NCBI RefSeq assembly: GCF_030247185.1
Contig: NC_080571.1
Location: 27,207,198 to 27,271,197 of the forward strand
Source: Malaya genurostris
Taxonomy: Eukaryota; Arthropoda; Insecta; Diptera; Culicidae
Length of the DNA stretch: 64,000 nucleotides
Direction: 5' to 3'
In this document: positions 50,983-62,329 of the stretch, piece after piece
How the letters are laid out: each line of letters opens with the position of its first letter
How positions within the stretch are numbered: position 1 is the first letter of the stretch
Notes under the pieces: model-generated
Database searches by the model: none
The model's input: the letters and a program-made list of their open reading frames with translations, nothing else
Told to the model about the DNA's origin: nothing
Translations under genes and position numbers: made by a program

Positions 50983-51353
50983 GTCCCAGGTTGGCGGTTC
51001 AATGCATAGGACGCTGGTCTTACAAGCCAGTTGTCGTATGTTCGAGCCCCGACCTGGAAGGATTCTTAGTATCAGTAGGATCCATAGTACTAGCCATGCA
51101 ATGATTCTGTACACTAATGGCGTTTTTCATTGAGAAACACTGGTGGCGTGGATTGCTCTGGTTTTGCACTTTCGAGCAGAAATCGCAATGAAACACCGTC
51201 AGAATGTTGCATTTCTGCTCGAAAGTGCAAAACCAGAGCAATCCACTCCACCAGTGTTTCTCAATGAAAAACGGCATAAGAATCGGCTGCGAAGTCTGTT
51301 GAAACAGAAATGCCAAATTCCACAAAAGGGATGTAATGCCAAGACTTTGCTTT
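50983..51353 (+). mobile_element. tRNA-derived SINE, copy 3, carrying the palindromic MITE
   Basis: Exact 12-bp target duplication TTCATATGCTTC flanks it (50971-50982 and 51354-51365). The head reads GGTTGGCGGTTCAATGCATA with hairpin CTGGT-CTTACAA-GCCAG and box B GTTCGAGCCCC; the tail ends GTAATGCCAAGACTTTGC. Outer pairs GGTTGG (50989) and CCGACC can form an acceptor-like stem. The interior is split at 51117 by the MITE. Confidence 0.93.
51117..51276. mobile_element. Palindromic 160-bp MITE, copy 3, with visible empty site
   Basis: Identical in plan to the copy at 32877. Without it the SINE would read TTCTGTACACTAAGAATCGG; the SINE at 26971 (minus strand) reads TTCTGTACGCTAAGAATCGG at that spot. 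This proves insertion at a TA with TA duplication (51115-51116, 51277-51278). Confidence 0.96.
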
Positions 51354-51369
51354 TTCATATGCTTCAGAT

Positions 51370-52009
51370 GTTTAAAAATATGTACATAAGCACCGGAGAA
51401 CACTTATGTTAGAAGCTTTTAAGGCGTTCTCTTTGAAAACGACATATTGGACATACTGGAAATATTCATAATTTTTAATTCTGATTTTTTCAATAAGCAT
51501 AATAAGCAAACAACAATTGTAAATGTTGCACGAGAGTAATCATCGAAAAACTTAACAGAAGATAGCATATGAACAAATTGGGATCAATTATTTGCATATT
51601 TATATATCTATATAAAAAATCAACTCGCGTGTTCTCAATGATAGTTTCATAAAATATATTTTTCGTTCATGAAACAAGCATTCACAAAACCCTCTAAACC
51701 TCAAAGTTCGCAAGTGATTTTTTGTGTTAGTGAAACTTGATGGCGAATTTTTACCACAGAAATATCGCTTAAGTGATAATTGAAAGGAAGAAGAGTCTCC
51801 GATTATATTTCGATGCTGAATTTCCACTACGCTTCAGTTCGATACCGAAGTGATTACTAAAAGATTTAATTATTATATTGTCATCAATAGAACAGTCTAC
51901 TTAATAAATTCGCAACGTAATCGCAGCTGATAAATAATGACTGCTATTTTTTTATGTACGTATGATGATTTGACGTGGTCTATATAAACAACAATAATAG
52001 TCACATCAT
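51370..52009. other. AT-rich unassigned sequence
   Basis: No gene or repeat recognised. Confidence 0.4.
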
Positions 52010-52039
52010 CCTTGACTGAAATCATCAACCACAACACAA

Positions 52040-53790
52040 GTCACATTATCATCGACTCGATTTTCTATGATTGGTATGCTGAATTTAAACGTGATTGGGA
52101 AAACACCGGTGATGCACCGCGCCCTCGTCGTCCAAATGAGGCTGTTGATCCAGAATTTGGCTTAGAAGTTCATTCCATCGTTATGAAAAATCAAAAAGTT
52201 TCCTACAGCTAATCAAAAACAACAACGAATCGCGGTTCCATGTTTAAGCGTATCAAATCAAAGTTTTTGTGTCGATACATTACAATGGATGAAACATGGA
52301 TCCATCATCATTCACCTGAGTCAAATCGACAGCCATCCGAATGGAAAAGTCGACCAAACCACCGGAAGACTCCAGCATTGTATTTTGGGATGCAAATGGA
52401 GTTTTGTTCGTTGATTTGATTCATTTGATTCGAAATTGAGGTGAAACGACCCGGAATGAAAACAGAGCTTTTTCTATACACGGAACGACCGAAATTAGCT
52501 CTGCGCCTAATTCGTATTACTGTTTTTAAATTAGTTGATTTTAACAACATAATTTCCAAAATAACTATAAAATTAGTTAAAATTGAGAATTTACTTTGCT
52601 GAAAAAACTCTTATTTTTAGAGAATGTGTTCAGTTGGCGAATATCCTGGACACAAACCAGGACAACTAATTTCGTTATTAAAATCAGAAAAATAGTTTCT
52701 ATTTATCTATCACCATCATTACTGAAGGACAGCACAAAGAACACAAACATGAAATTGGTTTAATTAACAAGTTTATTAGCCAAAAACCCATGAGAAGTGT
52801 CAAAGCAAAACAATCCAATAAAAAAAAAGATATAGCTATATATAAATTTCTAAACCGATATGTAAAAATGACGTAAACTCTTAGTGGAAAGTGTATTTAT
52901 TCAGAATTTGTGCGCATTTGAAGCAATTGTGCGTAATAATGTTTTTACGCGGAACAGTGAAGTGAGTTTCGAATGTTGCACTTTAATTATATATGTCAAA
53001 TGATGTTTTTTGTATCTCCCAACCTTCCGGGCTGCGCCGTCCGGTGTATTACTTGTATTCGGTTTTTGTTTTCCGAGTGCTCAAAGTTTTCAGTGAGAGA
53101 GTCGATTTCGCGAAGTCGAATGAAGAAAACAGCGATTTAGAAGTAAAATTTTCAAAAAGAAGTTTTTGTTTCGCTTATGTCTTTTTCTTCATTACAACAT
53201 CGTATTTATACCTGCCAAAATGGAAAAGACAACCGCGACTGAAATATTTTTCGGTAGTAGTGTGCCATCTAGTGGCTAGTAGTCATTACGGTGTTAACGT
53301 TTTTTTCGGTGACAGTGCGCCACATAGCTGCAAATTGCAGAAGCCAATTCAACCATTTATGTTGGCTGAAAACAACGTTTTATTTCTCTAATTCAATTAA
53401 AAAATTAGTTGAATTGAAATAAAATGTGTGCCTTAGCTAAGAAATGACAGCACGTTGAATTGGTGAATTCAACTAAAAAAAGAGCCATTTCAACAAATAT
53501 TTTATTATTATTAAGGGAACTAGAATTAGAAAATCTAAATTGACAAAAGTAAGATTTTTTTAGTTGTCTGAAAAAATAACTAACTAAAATCAGAAAATCA
53601 ACTAATTTTTTCGCCAGAATGCTGATTTCGGTCTTTCCGTGCACGATCGTTACGATGACTAAGTACCATGAATTAGGATTTAAATTGCTAATGCATCCTC
53701 CATATTCACTAGATTTTGTCCCCATCGATTATGTTCTGTTCTCGAATTAAAAAAAAACTTGCTGGAAAGGGATACCTTTGAGGCATCGTG
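52040..53790 (+). pseudogene. Decayed mariner transposase split by an insertion
   Basis: The first part (52062-52450) reads YDWYAEFKRDWENTGDAPRP, then, with frame changes, YITMDETWIHHHSPESNRQP, which includes the first catalytic Asp. The last part (53645-53760) reads MTKYHELGFKLLMHPPYS then LDFVPIDYVLFSN, corresponding to the usual HPPYSPDLAPSDY motif with its catalytic Asp. Stops and frameshifts are frequent. The two parts are separated by the 52479-53641 element. The central Asp-Asn-Ala region was not found. Confidence 0.8.
52479..53641. mobile_element. TIR element inserted in the mariner
   Basis: Left end CACGGAACGACCGAAATTAG; the right end, reverse-complemented, is CACGGAAAGACCGAAATCAG, followed on both sides by TTAGTTGATTTT-type words. 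1163 bp, mostly AT-rich. An open frame at 52993-53391 has no recognisable domain. No clear target duplication, so superfamily unassigned. Confidence 0.75.
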
Positions 53791-54059
53791 TGAACGGAAA
53801 GATGACTTGAAATGTTCATCATTTCGATTTTTTTCTTTAAACAAGTTGCGTGTGTGCTAAGTGCACGTTACGACCAGGAAAGTGTTGTGAAAAAAGGTTA
53901 TGTAAATAGAATAAGATCACACCTTCTTAGTGCTTCACGTCGAAGTGTTAAGTGGCATCAGCAGTTCAACAAAAACTGCTAATGCACTGATAAATCGATG
54001 ACGATCCTTTCACTGGTTTTGTACAGGAGAACAAAGAAAATTAAATACTTTTTTCTAGC

Positions 54060-54655
54060 GCTTCGTAGAGTGCTCCATTAATCTCCATTACTGGTAGATG
54101 GCTGAACCCATTTTAACAAGCTTAGGTTCTTTTGAAAGCTTCTATTGAATTGTGGATCAAGTTAGAAGATCAAATGGCTAGTACTTCCGGTTCCGGATAT
54201 ATAATGCTATAAGTGACGTAAGCGACAAAACGCGTTGTTTTTTTTCACAGATCAATTTTCTCAGAGGTATCTGAACCGATTTCAAAAACCTTAGGCTAAC
54301 CGCAATCGGAAAACTTAGGCAAACCGCAATCGGTTTGTTCGGCCGTCTACTGACAATGATTACCGGTTGGAGTAGTCTTAAGGTTGGTTTAAAAATTTAA
54401 GTGTTGGTATAACATTTTTAACACACGTAAAAATTGGTCACGTCATCTCTGAGAAAAGAAAGTAATTTGAAATCGGAATTCTTACACTTATCACCGTTTT
54501 TTTCCGTAACCGGAAGTCGGATTCAGGAGAAAAAAAATCATTTTTTGCACATTTTACCCCACCAACTGAGCCGGATATGACTCTCGGCCCATCGAGCCTC
54601 GGTTAAATAGTCGGGCTTCACAGTGATTGCATACCATTTCTTTATGAGAAAGGCG
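54060..54655. repeat. Dispersed repeat family A, folded back
   Basis: 54070-54300 runs in family orientation ('gatggctgaacccattttaa', 'acttccggttccggatatat'); 54480-54655 runs in reverse ('gtaaccggaagtcggattca', ending 'ttctttatgagaaaggcg'). The switch lies around 54300-54350. Confidence 0.7.
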
Positions 54656-54734
54656 AAACAATTTTACGAATTCTGACCCAATCGACTTTTCGACGACCGG
54701 AAAACGCATCAAAGCAAAGGTAATATAAAGATCG

Positions 54735-54950
54735 TCCCGAAAAAGCAACTTTGTTTCTCGACCATGCAAAACCCCATTCTTTGAAAGTCATAGAACCTTA
54801 TTTTGAAACGCTGAAATGGGAAATTTTACCCTACCCGCCATATTCCCGAAACATTACTCCGTCCGATTACCTCTTAATTCCTTAAGGTGAAATGTAGTCC
54901 CGAAAAAAGTGGCGTCTCGTAACAAAATTTACGGGTTGAGCACTGATTGT
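54735..54950 (+). pseudogene. Second decayed mariner transposase fragment
   Basis: 54746-54892 reads RPEKATLFLDHAKPHSLKVI then LKWEILPYPPYSRNITPSDY. LDHAKPH corresponds to the usual HDNARPH (second catalytic Asp) and TPSDY to the third; the wording fits a cecropia- or mellifera-like mariner more than the irritans copy at 23117. Only about 50 residues are recognisable. Confidence 0.75.
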
Positions 54951-55599
54951 GTGGTATGACATCAGGTGTAACAGTTCGTTGTAAGTGAAAACTAAAGATT
55001 GAGGAATGCATATTCACTCGTGTTTTTCAATACAATAAAACAACGATGTACTTTTGGATGAGAAGTCCTTATTAAACTTATTTCTTACAATAAAAGGATT
55101 CGGCGCTCTGCACGTCGAGTAAATCTATCTATAAATTCACCAATAAAACAGCTGCGACGTTGTAACTGAGACAGCAATTTGTTTCCAACTGCCATAAGCA
55201 TAAGCCACTGAAGCCTCTCCTGAAAGTGCACGGACACTAACGTATTGGCTACGGAAAAGATCATTGGATTTACTCTAAGTAAAATTATGATGACAACAAC
55301 CAGTCATTATTGAAATCACAAAACGTGAATGAGAAGACCATCAACGATGACATAAATTTTATGGTGATGAATCAATCTCTAATTATTTGTTAATATCCTG
55401 TGGAACCATTCTAAGTATAAAAAGACTCCTTTAGATTAAAATTGTTTTGAAAAAAATGGATATTTCATCTTTGCATTCGAAAAAAATTCTCTCGTAGGGG
55501 GACAAAGCGTTCTTCTGTTGGCCCCAGCAGTAGAAACAATAAGACCTAAAAATACCAAAACAAATCAATCGACACATTCAAGCTTGCAATAATTGCTAT
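54951..55599. other. AT-rich unassigned sequence
   Basis: No gene or repeat recognised. Confidence 0.4.
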
Positions 55600-57950
55600 T
55601 GGAAAGGATAAAACATGACCCGGTCCAGTGTAAAACCGCCGGACAACGAGTCGCCGTTGATTGAGCAACCGAAGGGCACTTCTCGGTACATTCTTGCTGC
55701 GCGATATGGGAGCAGCTTCCGCACATGGACATAATCACAATCAACGGGAAAAATTCATCACTCGAAGTCCGGTGATTATCAAGCCTCGGTTGAATGACTT
55801 CGAACAAGAGCCATCACCCGTCAGTCCGAGCGACCCCAGGTTTCAGATTGGGAATTGGAAGAAAAAAAAACCCAAAGGCCCCGGCAATGACGAACCAGAT
55901 CTCGACCGTTCACGCCACAGAGGACTTTCGTACGGTAGCGTCCTTTCGCATATTGCACCACGTTCGCCTCGCCTCCCTTCGCCTAATCACTAATCCGACC
56001 CTTCCTCCGTCGCTTGTTCCGATCCCGATTCCGATCCCGGCGAAGCTCAGTTTTGTGTTAATGAAAAATTGTTAATAACTCTTCAGAGCATGCAATATCC
56101 CAACCCAACGCAATCCGTCGAAAGAATCCATCTCAGTGCCAGTGGAATAAGCCAAGACCAGGAGGAGGAATGAATGGAAATATTTCTATTAGTTCACGGT
56201 TCAATTACATTTTAGAGAATTGAAGTGCAGTAGCTTGGTATGTTTCTTCAGTCCGTCGTCACCCGGACTTCATCCCGACCCCGGTAAATCCAACCGTAAC
56301 TTACTTCGAAGGCAGATACAAACAGAAGGACGATAGAATCCGGCCAGATTCGGAAACATTTTCGTCATTTCGTGCGAAATAGTTTTGTTGTCTTTGTCCC
56401 TCTCGTCATCCATCCAGCCCTCGTTCGACTCGTCCCGGTGATGCAATCTGAGCCGTACTCCCTAACCGTGCAGTGGCATTGTAAGTGCACTCCGGGACTG
56501 CCTTATGTTGTGCCATCCAATCGGTTGGGCCGGTTGCAGCATGGTTCATTGTGTAGTTTTCGGATTTGCTTTTCTGGTTCCCAGGTCGGCGGAAGGGACG
56601 GGAAAACGCAGGATTAGTGCGTGTCCTTGCAGTCACCGGAGAAGTGTTGTCAGAAGTAGATAAATTTACTTCGAATTTGATTGTTGAACTGACTCAAACT
56701 GCACTTCGAAGATTTACCGTCCGCGACTTTAAAATATTTAGACGTACAAGAATAAATTAGCTGTCACTTTGTGTCATAAATTTCCATTCCGGCAGCGCTA
56801 GAATCACTGCCGCAACGCATCGTAAACAGCCTGCTTTTCCCGTCAATCCGACAGCACAACGCAACAGTAGGCCCTGCCGAGAGAGTGCCATTGTAACGAG
56901 AATCTTGTAAATAGCAATAACATTCCATTCATGTCCTCAGCTCCTGCCATCCATCCCCGGAAACCCCGAGCCGAGCAAACCACAGAAACATAATCATCAT
57001 CGCTCGAAACCCATCAAATAGATACCTCAATTCCAGTGATTTGCCATGCCTATCCTACTTACAAGGGCTTAAATTCCCAACCCTCGTACTCACACACACA
57101 CACCCGGCAAAAACAGCACAAACGGTAATTTAATCTGCCGCTTTGTGTTCGCCTCGCTTTGAAGAACCGTTCCCCCAGTGTCAGTGCCGTAGATATTCTC
57201 GTATTCAACCACCGCCCGACAGCCCCTTTCCCGCTTCGCACATGGTTGACAAAACAAACTCCCATCATCATGCCGTGTCGTGTGTGTCGTGATTTCGACG
57301 GCGCCCTCTCGCACCGGTGCGCAAAACATGACAATTCTCAACCCGCCAGAAGCGACGAAACCAGTTCCAGCTCTCTGATTTTCTCCCTACCCACTCGGTC
57401 GATTCTGTTTTTTGCCCGACCGGGGCATGTTCCAGCAATTTGTCACCATCGTCGTTTGCCACTGAAACCTCGGACGAGAGAAGGCAAGAGCGAGACAGAG
57501 TTTCTTGCTGCCTGCCAGAGAGCGAACGCGACAGCGTGACCGAGTGACAATAAATGATGGTGACAGAGATAGGAACGAAAGAAAAATAAAAAAGCGTACG
57601 GCCACTGAGAGAAGGAAATGGTAAAATGACAATCAACAAGTAGGGCCTATAGTCGGCGACAAATCTGTGTGGACTGCTGTGATTGGCTCGCCAATCACCG
57701 TGCAGAGATTTGTCGCCGTCGGTCGCATGTCGGTGACACTGACAGTAGGCTGGTGCGCGTGAGAAATGGAATCGAAATGGAAGAGAGTGACCGAGAGCGA
57801 CAAATGAAACGAGTACCTGGTGACAGTTTCGCTGTTGATTTCTTCTCTTCTCTTCAGTGTCATTCGTTTTGTGAAGTATGGAGTTATGAAGTGGGTGTGT
57901 CATCGGAAATGTAATATAATTATGGCTAGGTGACAAATTGGTTAATTATG
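55600..57950. other. GC-richer non-repetitive island
   Basis: Raised GC and CpG, no transposon signature. The longest open frame is 222 codons on the minus strand (57936-57268); its product has no recognisable domain and runs through a strong hairpin, so it is not called a gene. GTGAC words are frequent at 57530-57960. Candidate host exon or regulatory block by composition. Confidence 0.3.
57654..57718. ncRNA. Strong imperfect hairpin, possible small-RNA precursor or regulatory dyad
   Basis: Outer arms CGGCGACAAATCT (57654-57666) and AGATTTGTCGCCG (57706-57718) are perfect 13-bp complements; inner arms GTGATTGGC (57679-57687) and GCCAATCAC (57690-57698) are perfect 9-bp complements with only TC strictly between. 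The 5' side has a 12-nt and the 3' side a 7-nt bulge. The total is 65 nt. Too tight a loop and too asymmetric a bulge for a classic pre-miRNA, so a transcription-factor dyad or cruciform is equally possible. Confidence 0.4.
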
Positions 57951-58850
57951 GCTGGTGACCGTAGCTCGATTAATTCGATTGACTCATAGGATACATAGGA
58001 ATATTTTCGAATAACTGCGCTTTTTGAATTCAAATTTGGACCACTGTGGAACAATATTGGACTGGCGGTCTGTCAAGTTATTTTAAACTGAAATCAAACA
58101 CGATTGTCTTGTTGGAAAAGCTAACATTTGGTTTCGAGTCCTCAGCTGAAAATTTCATGCCGCAGATCATCAGTTTCCGGACGACTTTGGCTTTGAATTT
58201 GACGCTCCACGTCGGCCCTCTTTTTATTGGTTTCTGTTCTTCGGAAATTCGTAATTAGCAGTCTTTAGTTTCAATTCTCAAATATCTCAAATTGCACTGG
58301 AATGAAGGTCTTTCTTCACCCTTTTTTTCTAATTTTCTCATTCATTTGATTCACTTTAAAATGAACAGCCTTTTTCATATTTAATTTTTAGATTCATCAT
58401 TTAATGGAATACTGAAATTACTTGTACTGGCTGAAAATAGAAAAGGTTTCTGCTTCGAAAATCGATATAATTTTCATAATTTTCCATCGAAAGACCTATC
58501 GATTGTTTATGTTTAGAGCAATTCCAGGACTGAAAAGTAGAATTTGGATTTGGATTATTCGTTGAACACGTTTTTGGTATGGCTAACTAAAAAATTGAGC
58601 CCGAAACGATGTTGAAGGAAATCGGTTGGACCTTTCGAACAAGTCAAGCCCTGCAATCAAAAGTTAAATGCTCTTCCAGGACTTGAAAAATGTACCGAAA
58701 ACATGAATTTGAACGCATCGGCATTCTTTTGCTGTGTTTGTGTGTGTGTCATTCAGAACGACGATAGAAAAAAGGGAACAATTTGTCTAAATATGGCTCA
58801 AAACTATATAATTCAATTTGAAGGTCCATCTCCGAATTAAATGAACGGAG
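57951..58850. other. AT-rich unassigned sequence
   Basis: No gene recognised. A 70-codon frame at 58046-58258 has no domain. Confidence 0.4.
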
Positions 58851-58854
58851 AGAA

Positions 58855-58999
58855 AGGCGGGTGAGTAATGTCACAGGCATAACTGGAGAACATGAATATG
58901 AATAAAAATGGCATCCTTCGCATTAGTTGATTGTGCGAATTTCGCAACTTTTGCTGCTTCCAGAATTGAAACGATGCATTTATACTACAGATTGACTTA
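58855..58999 (+). repeat. 'Sites of cataloged phrase' family A flank: ggcgggtgagtaatgtcaca module
   Basis: 'ggtgagtaatgtcacaggca' and 'ataactgga' here match 'ggtgtgtaatgtcagagaca' at 63036 and 'gggtaatgccagagacataa' at 14115; downstream 'aattgaaacgatgcattta' matches 63168. It is interrupted by the hAT-like element at 59008. Confidence 0.65.
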
Positions 59000-59007
59000 C
59001 CTGACAC

Positions 59008-61229
59008 CAGACCCGTACCCAGGATTTCGTTTCGGGAGGGGCCCACAAATAAGAAATAACGCATCTAACTAAAGATTCTTTATGTGTCTAGTTCTAGGTG
59101 TGCCTTCAGTATCTTTTAATTTTGTTTGAGAGTAAATTCAAGTAATCAGCAATTTAAATTAATACTCACATATTTTTGATTGAACAATGAGACTTTGAAG
59201 CAAGAGGTTCTATGTGTCAAAGGGAAGGGTTCGATTTTTTACATATCCTTTATCATATAGCCCCATAGTTCGGATTCGACTTCTGTTTTTGGAAAAACTG
59301 AGTGAAGAGTATTAAAACCTTCAATTTCAATGGTGTGCTCTTATAAATGCGACACAAAAAGGAACAAATATTTTGAAACTATTTAGCAAGCTCTTCTGGT
59401 TTGCAAAATTTGTTGATTATTTGTCGAACAGAGGAACAAGCCGATTTTTACAAATTTATATGAAGTGCCTTATAATCTCACATGATCCTATTTAATTTCA
59501 TCTTCCGGGTCTGGATGCCAGACCTGCAGATTTGTTTGTAAATCGGCAGATTTTTAAAAAAAGCTGTAGACATGTTTTAGTTGTCAACTTTTCTGTAGAT
59601 TTTTGATAATCGCTTTTTTCGTTGACGTTCGTAAAAATTTACAGACTTTTAAAATTGCCGCGGACCTTTATTTTTGTTCGCTAAACAAACTCCGTGCATC
59701 ATTCTTTATAGAAAACTTAAAGTTTGTAGAAATTTTTTCGAGTTTACAGACTTTTTTCAGAACTTCGAGAATATCTTTGGTTTTGATATACAGGGTGATG
59801 AGTATTAAAAATTGAAATTCGTCATTGGGAGTGACGATGCAACAACAGAAAAATCTTCTTAGTAGCGGTCAAAAACTCCAAAACGAAATTCACATAAATT
59901 TCTCAGAGACGACTAGGATGATTTGCACAAAGGTAAGAATGTATTCAAATGAAAGGTTTTATGGTTTCATAGACTTCTATGCTGGCTTCCGGTTTCAGAA
60001 CAGGTACCGGACGTAGCGATGGTATTTTTCTTTTTTCGAGGTAGTCCATGAAAATTACACTGTGACAGACCCAAAGAACCGACTTCATAACCATTCCGCC
60101 TAAGTTCAGTCTATTGTCGGTTAATCATTCTGTTCTCTGGCGTATTACAATGGATCCAGGCTTCGGCAACTGTAACCAACCGACACCAATTGGCATCAGC
60201 ATAAGCGAACACGCTTCTGAAGTGTGCTCGCGTTCCTCTTTTTAATCTTGAGTATGCACGTGCGGCGTCCAGGGGCAGAACATCTTTTTCATTCGCGGAT
60301 TCTTGCTGGAACTATGATACGTTTACTTAGTACTAATCCTTATGGCCCTTTCTGGTCATCCAGTACCATTTCCTTTAATTTTGACATTGATTTTTGTAAT
60401 CACAATGCAAGGCCTGTCACTACGGGTTTCTCTCGAAACCACTATTTCACGGTGTAGTCCTGCTATAGGTCCGTGATATTCATTCAACTTGTGCCTCCCA
60501 AAAAAATGAAAAACGAATATCTTTTTGCCTTTCTCATGTAGACATAGTATGTAATCACTGTGAAAACCGACTTTTGAACCGAGACTTACGAATAATTCGA
60601 ATAAGTTCGTCGAGATAATCCAAACTAAAACTTTTAAACAAACTTAAATTTAGTTGAAGGGTTTTGTGGCCAGCTATGACGTTCCAGAATGTTATCTGGC
60701 TCCGACTCTCGGTTCCGAAATCACAAGGTTATTAGCGTTCAAAAATGAGAATATGTGAACTAACTTTTCTCGGAGATGGCGAAACCGATGTTCACAAACT
60801 CATTATCAAATGAAAGGGCTTAAGATCCAACAGAAAATTCTGAATTTTATTTGAATCTGACTTCCGGGTCTGAAAATACAGGGTGATAAGCACAAAAAAG
60901 TCGATTTCAATACTAAGTAGGCTATTTAGAACTATTCTAATTAGCAGATCTTGTTGGTTGATGGCCAAAAAACTCATTTCTGTTCCCGATTCCGGAAATA
61001 GTGATTAAAAATCCCAAAGAGGAAATCACTCCCGACTTCCGGTTTTGGAATTATACAACTTTCCAAAATGTAGGTCTTATAAGTTGATGGCCAAACTAAG
61101 TGGTTTTTGCTATACTGGTTCTCAGATTCCGGTTCCAGAAGAACCGGAAGTTATAAATAGTATCTATCAAAACAACCGATGAAAGTGTCTGATTTCGGGA
61201 GGGGCCAGGGCCCCTTGGGTACGTGCCTG
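59008..61229. mobile_element. hAT-like element with exact 8-bp duplication
   Basis: Flanked by CCTGACAC on both sides (59000-59007 and 61230-61237). Ends CAGACCCGTACCCAGG and, as reverse complement of the right, CAGGCACGTACCCAAGG; both continue to a GGGAGGGGCC word in inverted orientation (59034 and 61199). 2222 bp; no transposase domain. The interior is largely family A modules (59490-60020 and 60525-61190), which it seems to have acquired as insertions. Confidence 0.9.
60525..61190 (+). repeat. Dispersed repeat family A, inside the hAT-like element
   Basis: Opens 'tgcctttctcatgtagacat' and continues 'ccgactctcggttccg', 'tcggagatggcgaaaccgat', 'tctgacttccgggtctga' and 'atacagggtgataagc'. 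A related stretch lies at 59490-60020. Confidence 0.7.
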
Positions 61230-61639
61230 CCTGACACTTAATTAACGCGGAACAAATGGGAGTAAAAAACATAGCAACATACAGAATTTTGTATCCTGTA
61301 CGGAATTAATTTCTGGCATTCCAAGTTATGTAATTCTCTACGATATTAAACACTGTTGCACTACGAAAATTGCACAAAACTAATCAAATTATCCTAGATT
61401 TGCACTACACTAATTGGTTTTAATATCCGATTTGCAAAAAAGTTACCTTTATAGGTCTATAGATGACTATTTCTGCCATTAGAAGGATTGATTATGCATG
61501 TTTCCCATTGTTGTCCACTTTTTGTCGTATTTTGCTCCAATACAAACGACCAGTAGCAGGATAACGCAGTCGATTTTCTTTCTTGGGAAAACTGGCTCTG
61601 CGAACGTCCCGCAATAGATTCAATATTAAACTAAATTAT

Positions 61640-61970
61640 TGGTAATGGGATTAGAGCGAAGTTCTGGACCTGAACCAAACGAAATGATAGATGTACATAG
61701 TAGGAAAGCTTCGTATAGTTCTTCGGGAATATATTAATAGTTCTAAAAAAACCGATTTATACAATTCAGAAACTGAATCTCAGTTCAAGAACTAAACAAA
61801 GCTATTAAAATTAAATTGCAATTTAGTTCTAGAACTGAATTCTGAATTTGTATTCCAAAACTAGATTTCGCATTTCAGTTCAGTTGAGAGCACAACCTGA
61901 GCGTTTGAGGTTTTATGCTACGCAAAAGATCTGCTCTCATTACTGACGACTGCTGCTACCCATTCTTGTA
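61640..61970 (+). repeat. Dispersed repeat family B, copy 1
   Basis: 'atagttctaaaaaaaccgat', 'gagttcaagaactaa'-type words and 'cctgagcgtttgaggtttta' recur in the same order at 63430-63730. Interspersed GAACTGAATTCTGA words resemble the 9415 minisatellite. Confidence 0.75.
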
Positions 61971-62329
61971 CATGGTAAAATTTTAACAAGAAGAACATTC
62001 AATATTGTGTCTTAAATTCCAAGACATTAAATTCTGTGAAATAAAAAAAAATGAATACCACGACAGCCGCGCGACTTGAACCGAGAATCAGTGGATCATA
62101 AATTACGTCTGTTAATCGACTGAGCCACAGAAGCACACATCTACTAGGCTGGTAAAAGGTGCAGTTTAATGCATACAGTTGCACCTGCTAGCAGAATTCC
62201 AGGTACAGTCGAAACAAGTAAAATTCAAATCATAACAAATAAAATTTTCCGTCATGCGATAATATAGGTCTTTATGAATTACATCGCACTAAGGATTAAG
62301 TCGCATTTATATTTCTCATGGTTGATGTA

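Noticed and set aside
50989..51060. Genuine tRNA-Val gene
   Set aside because: T arm does not pair properly and the sequence continues into a SINE body with target duplications at three loci.
57654..57718. Confident miRNA gene call
   Set aside because: The terminal loop is too small and the internal bulges too asymmetric; kept only as a hairpin of unknown role.
57268..57936. 222-codon minus-strand open frame
   Set aside because: No recognisable domain, low-complexity S/R/H-rich product, and it runs through a strong hairpin; GC-rich DNA produces such frames by chance.
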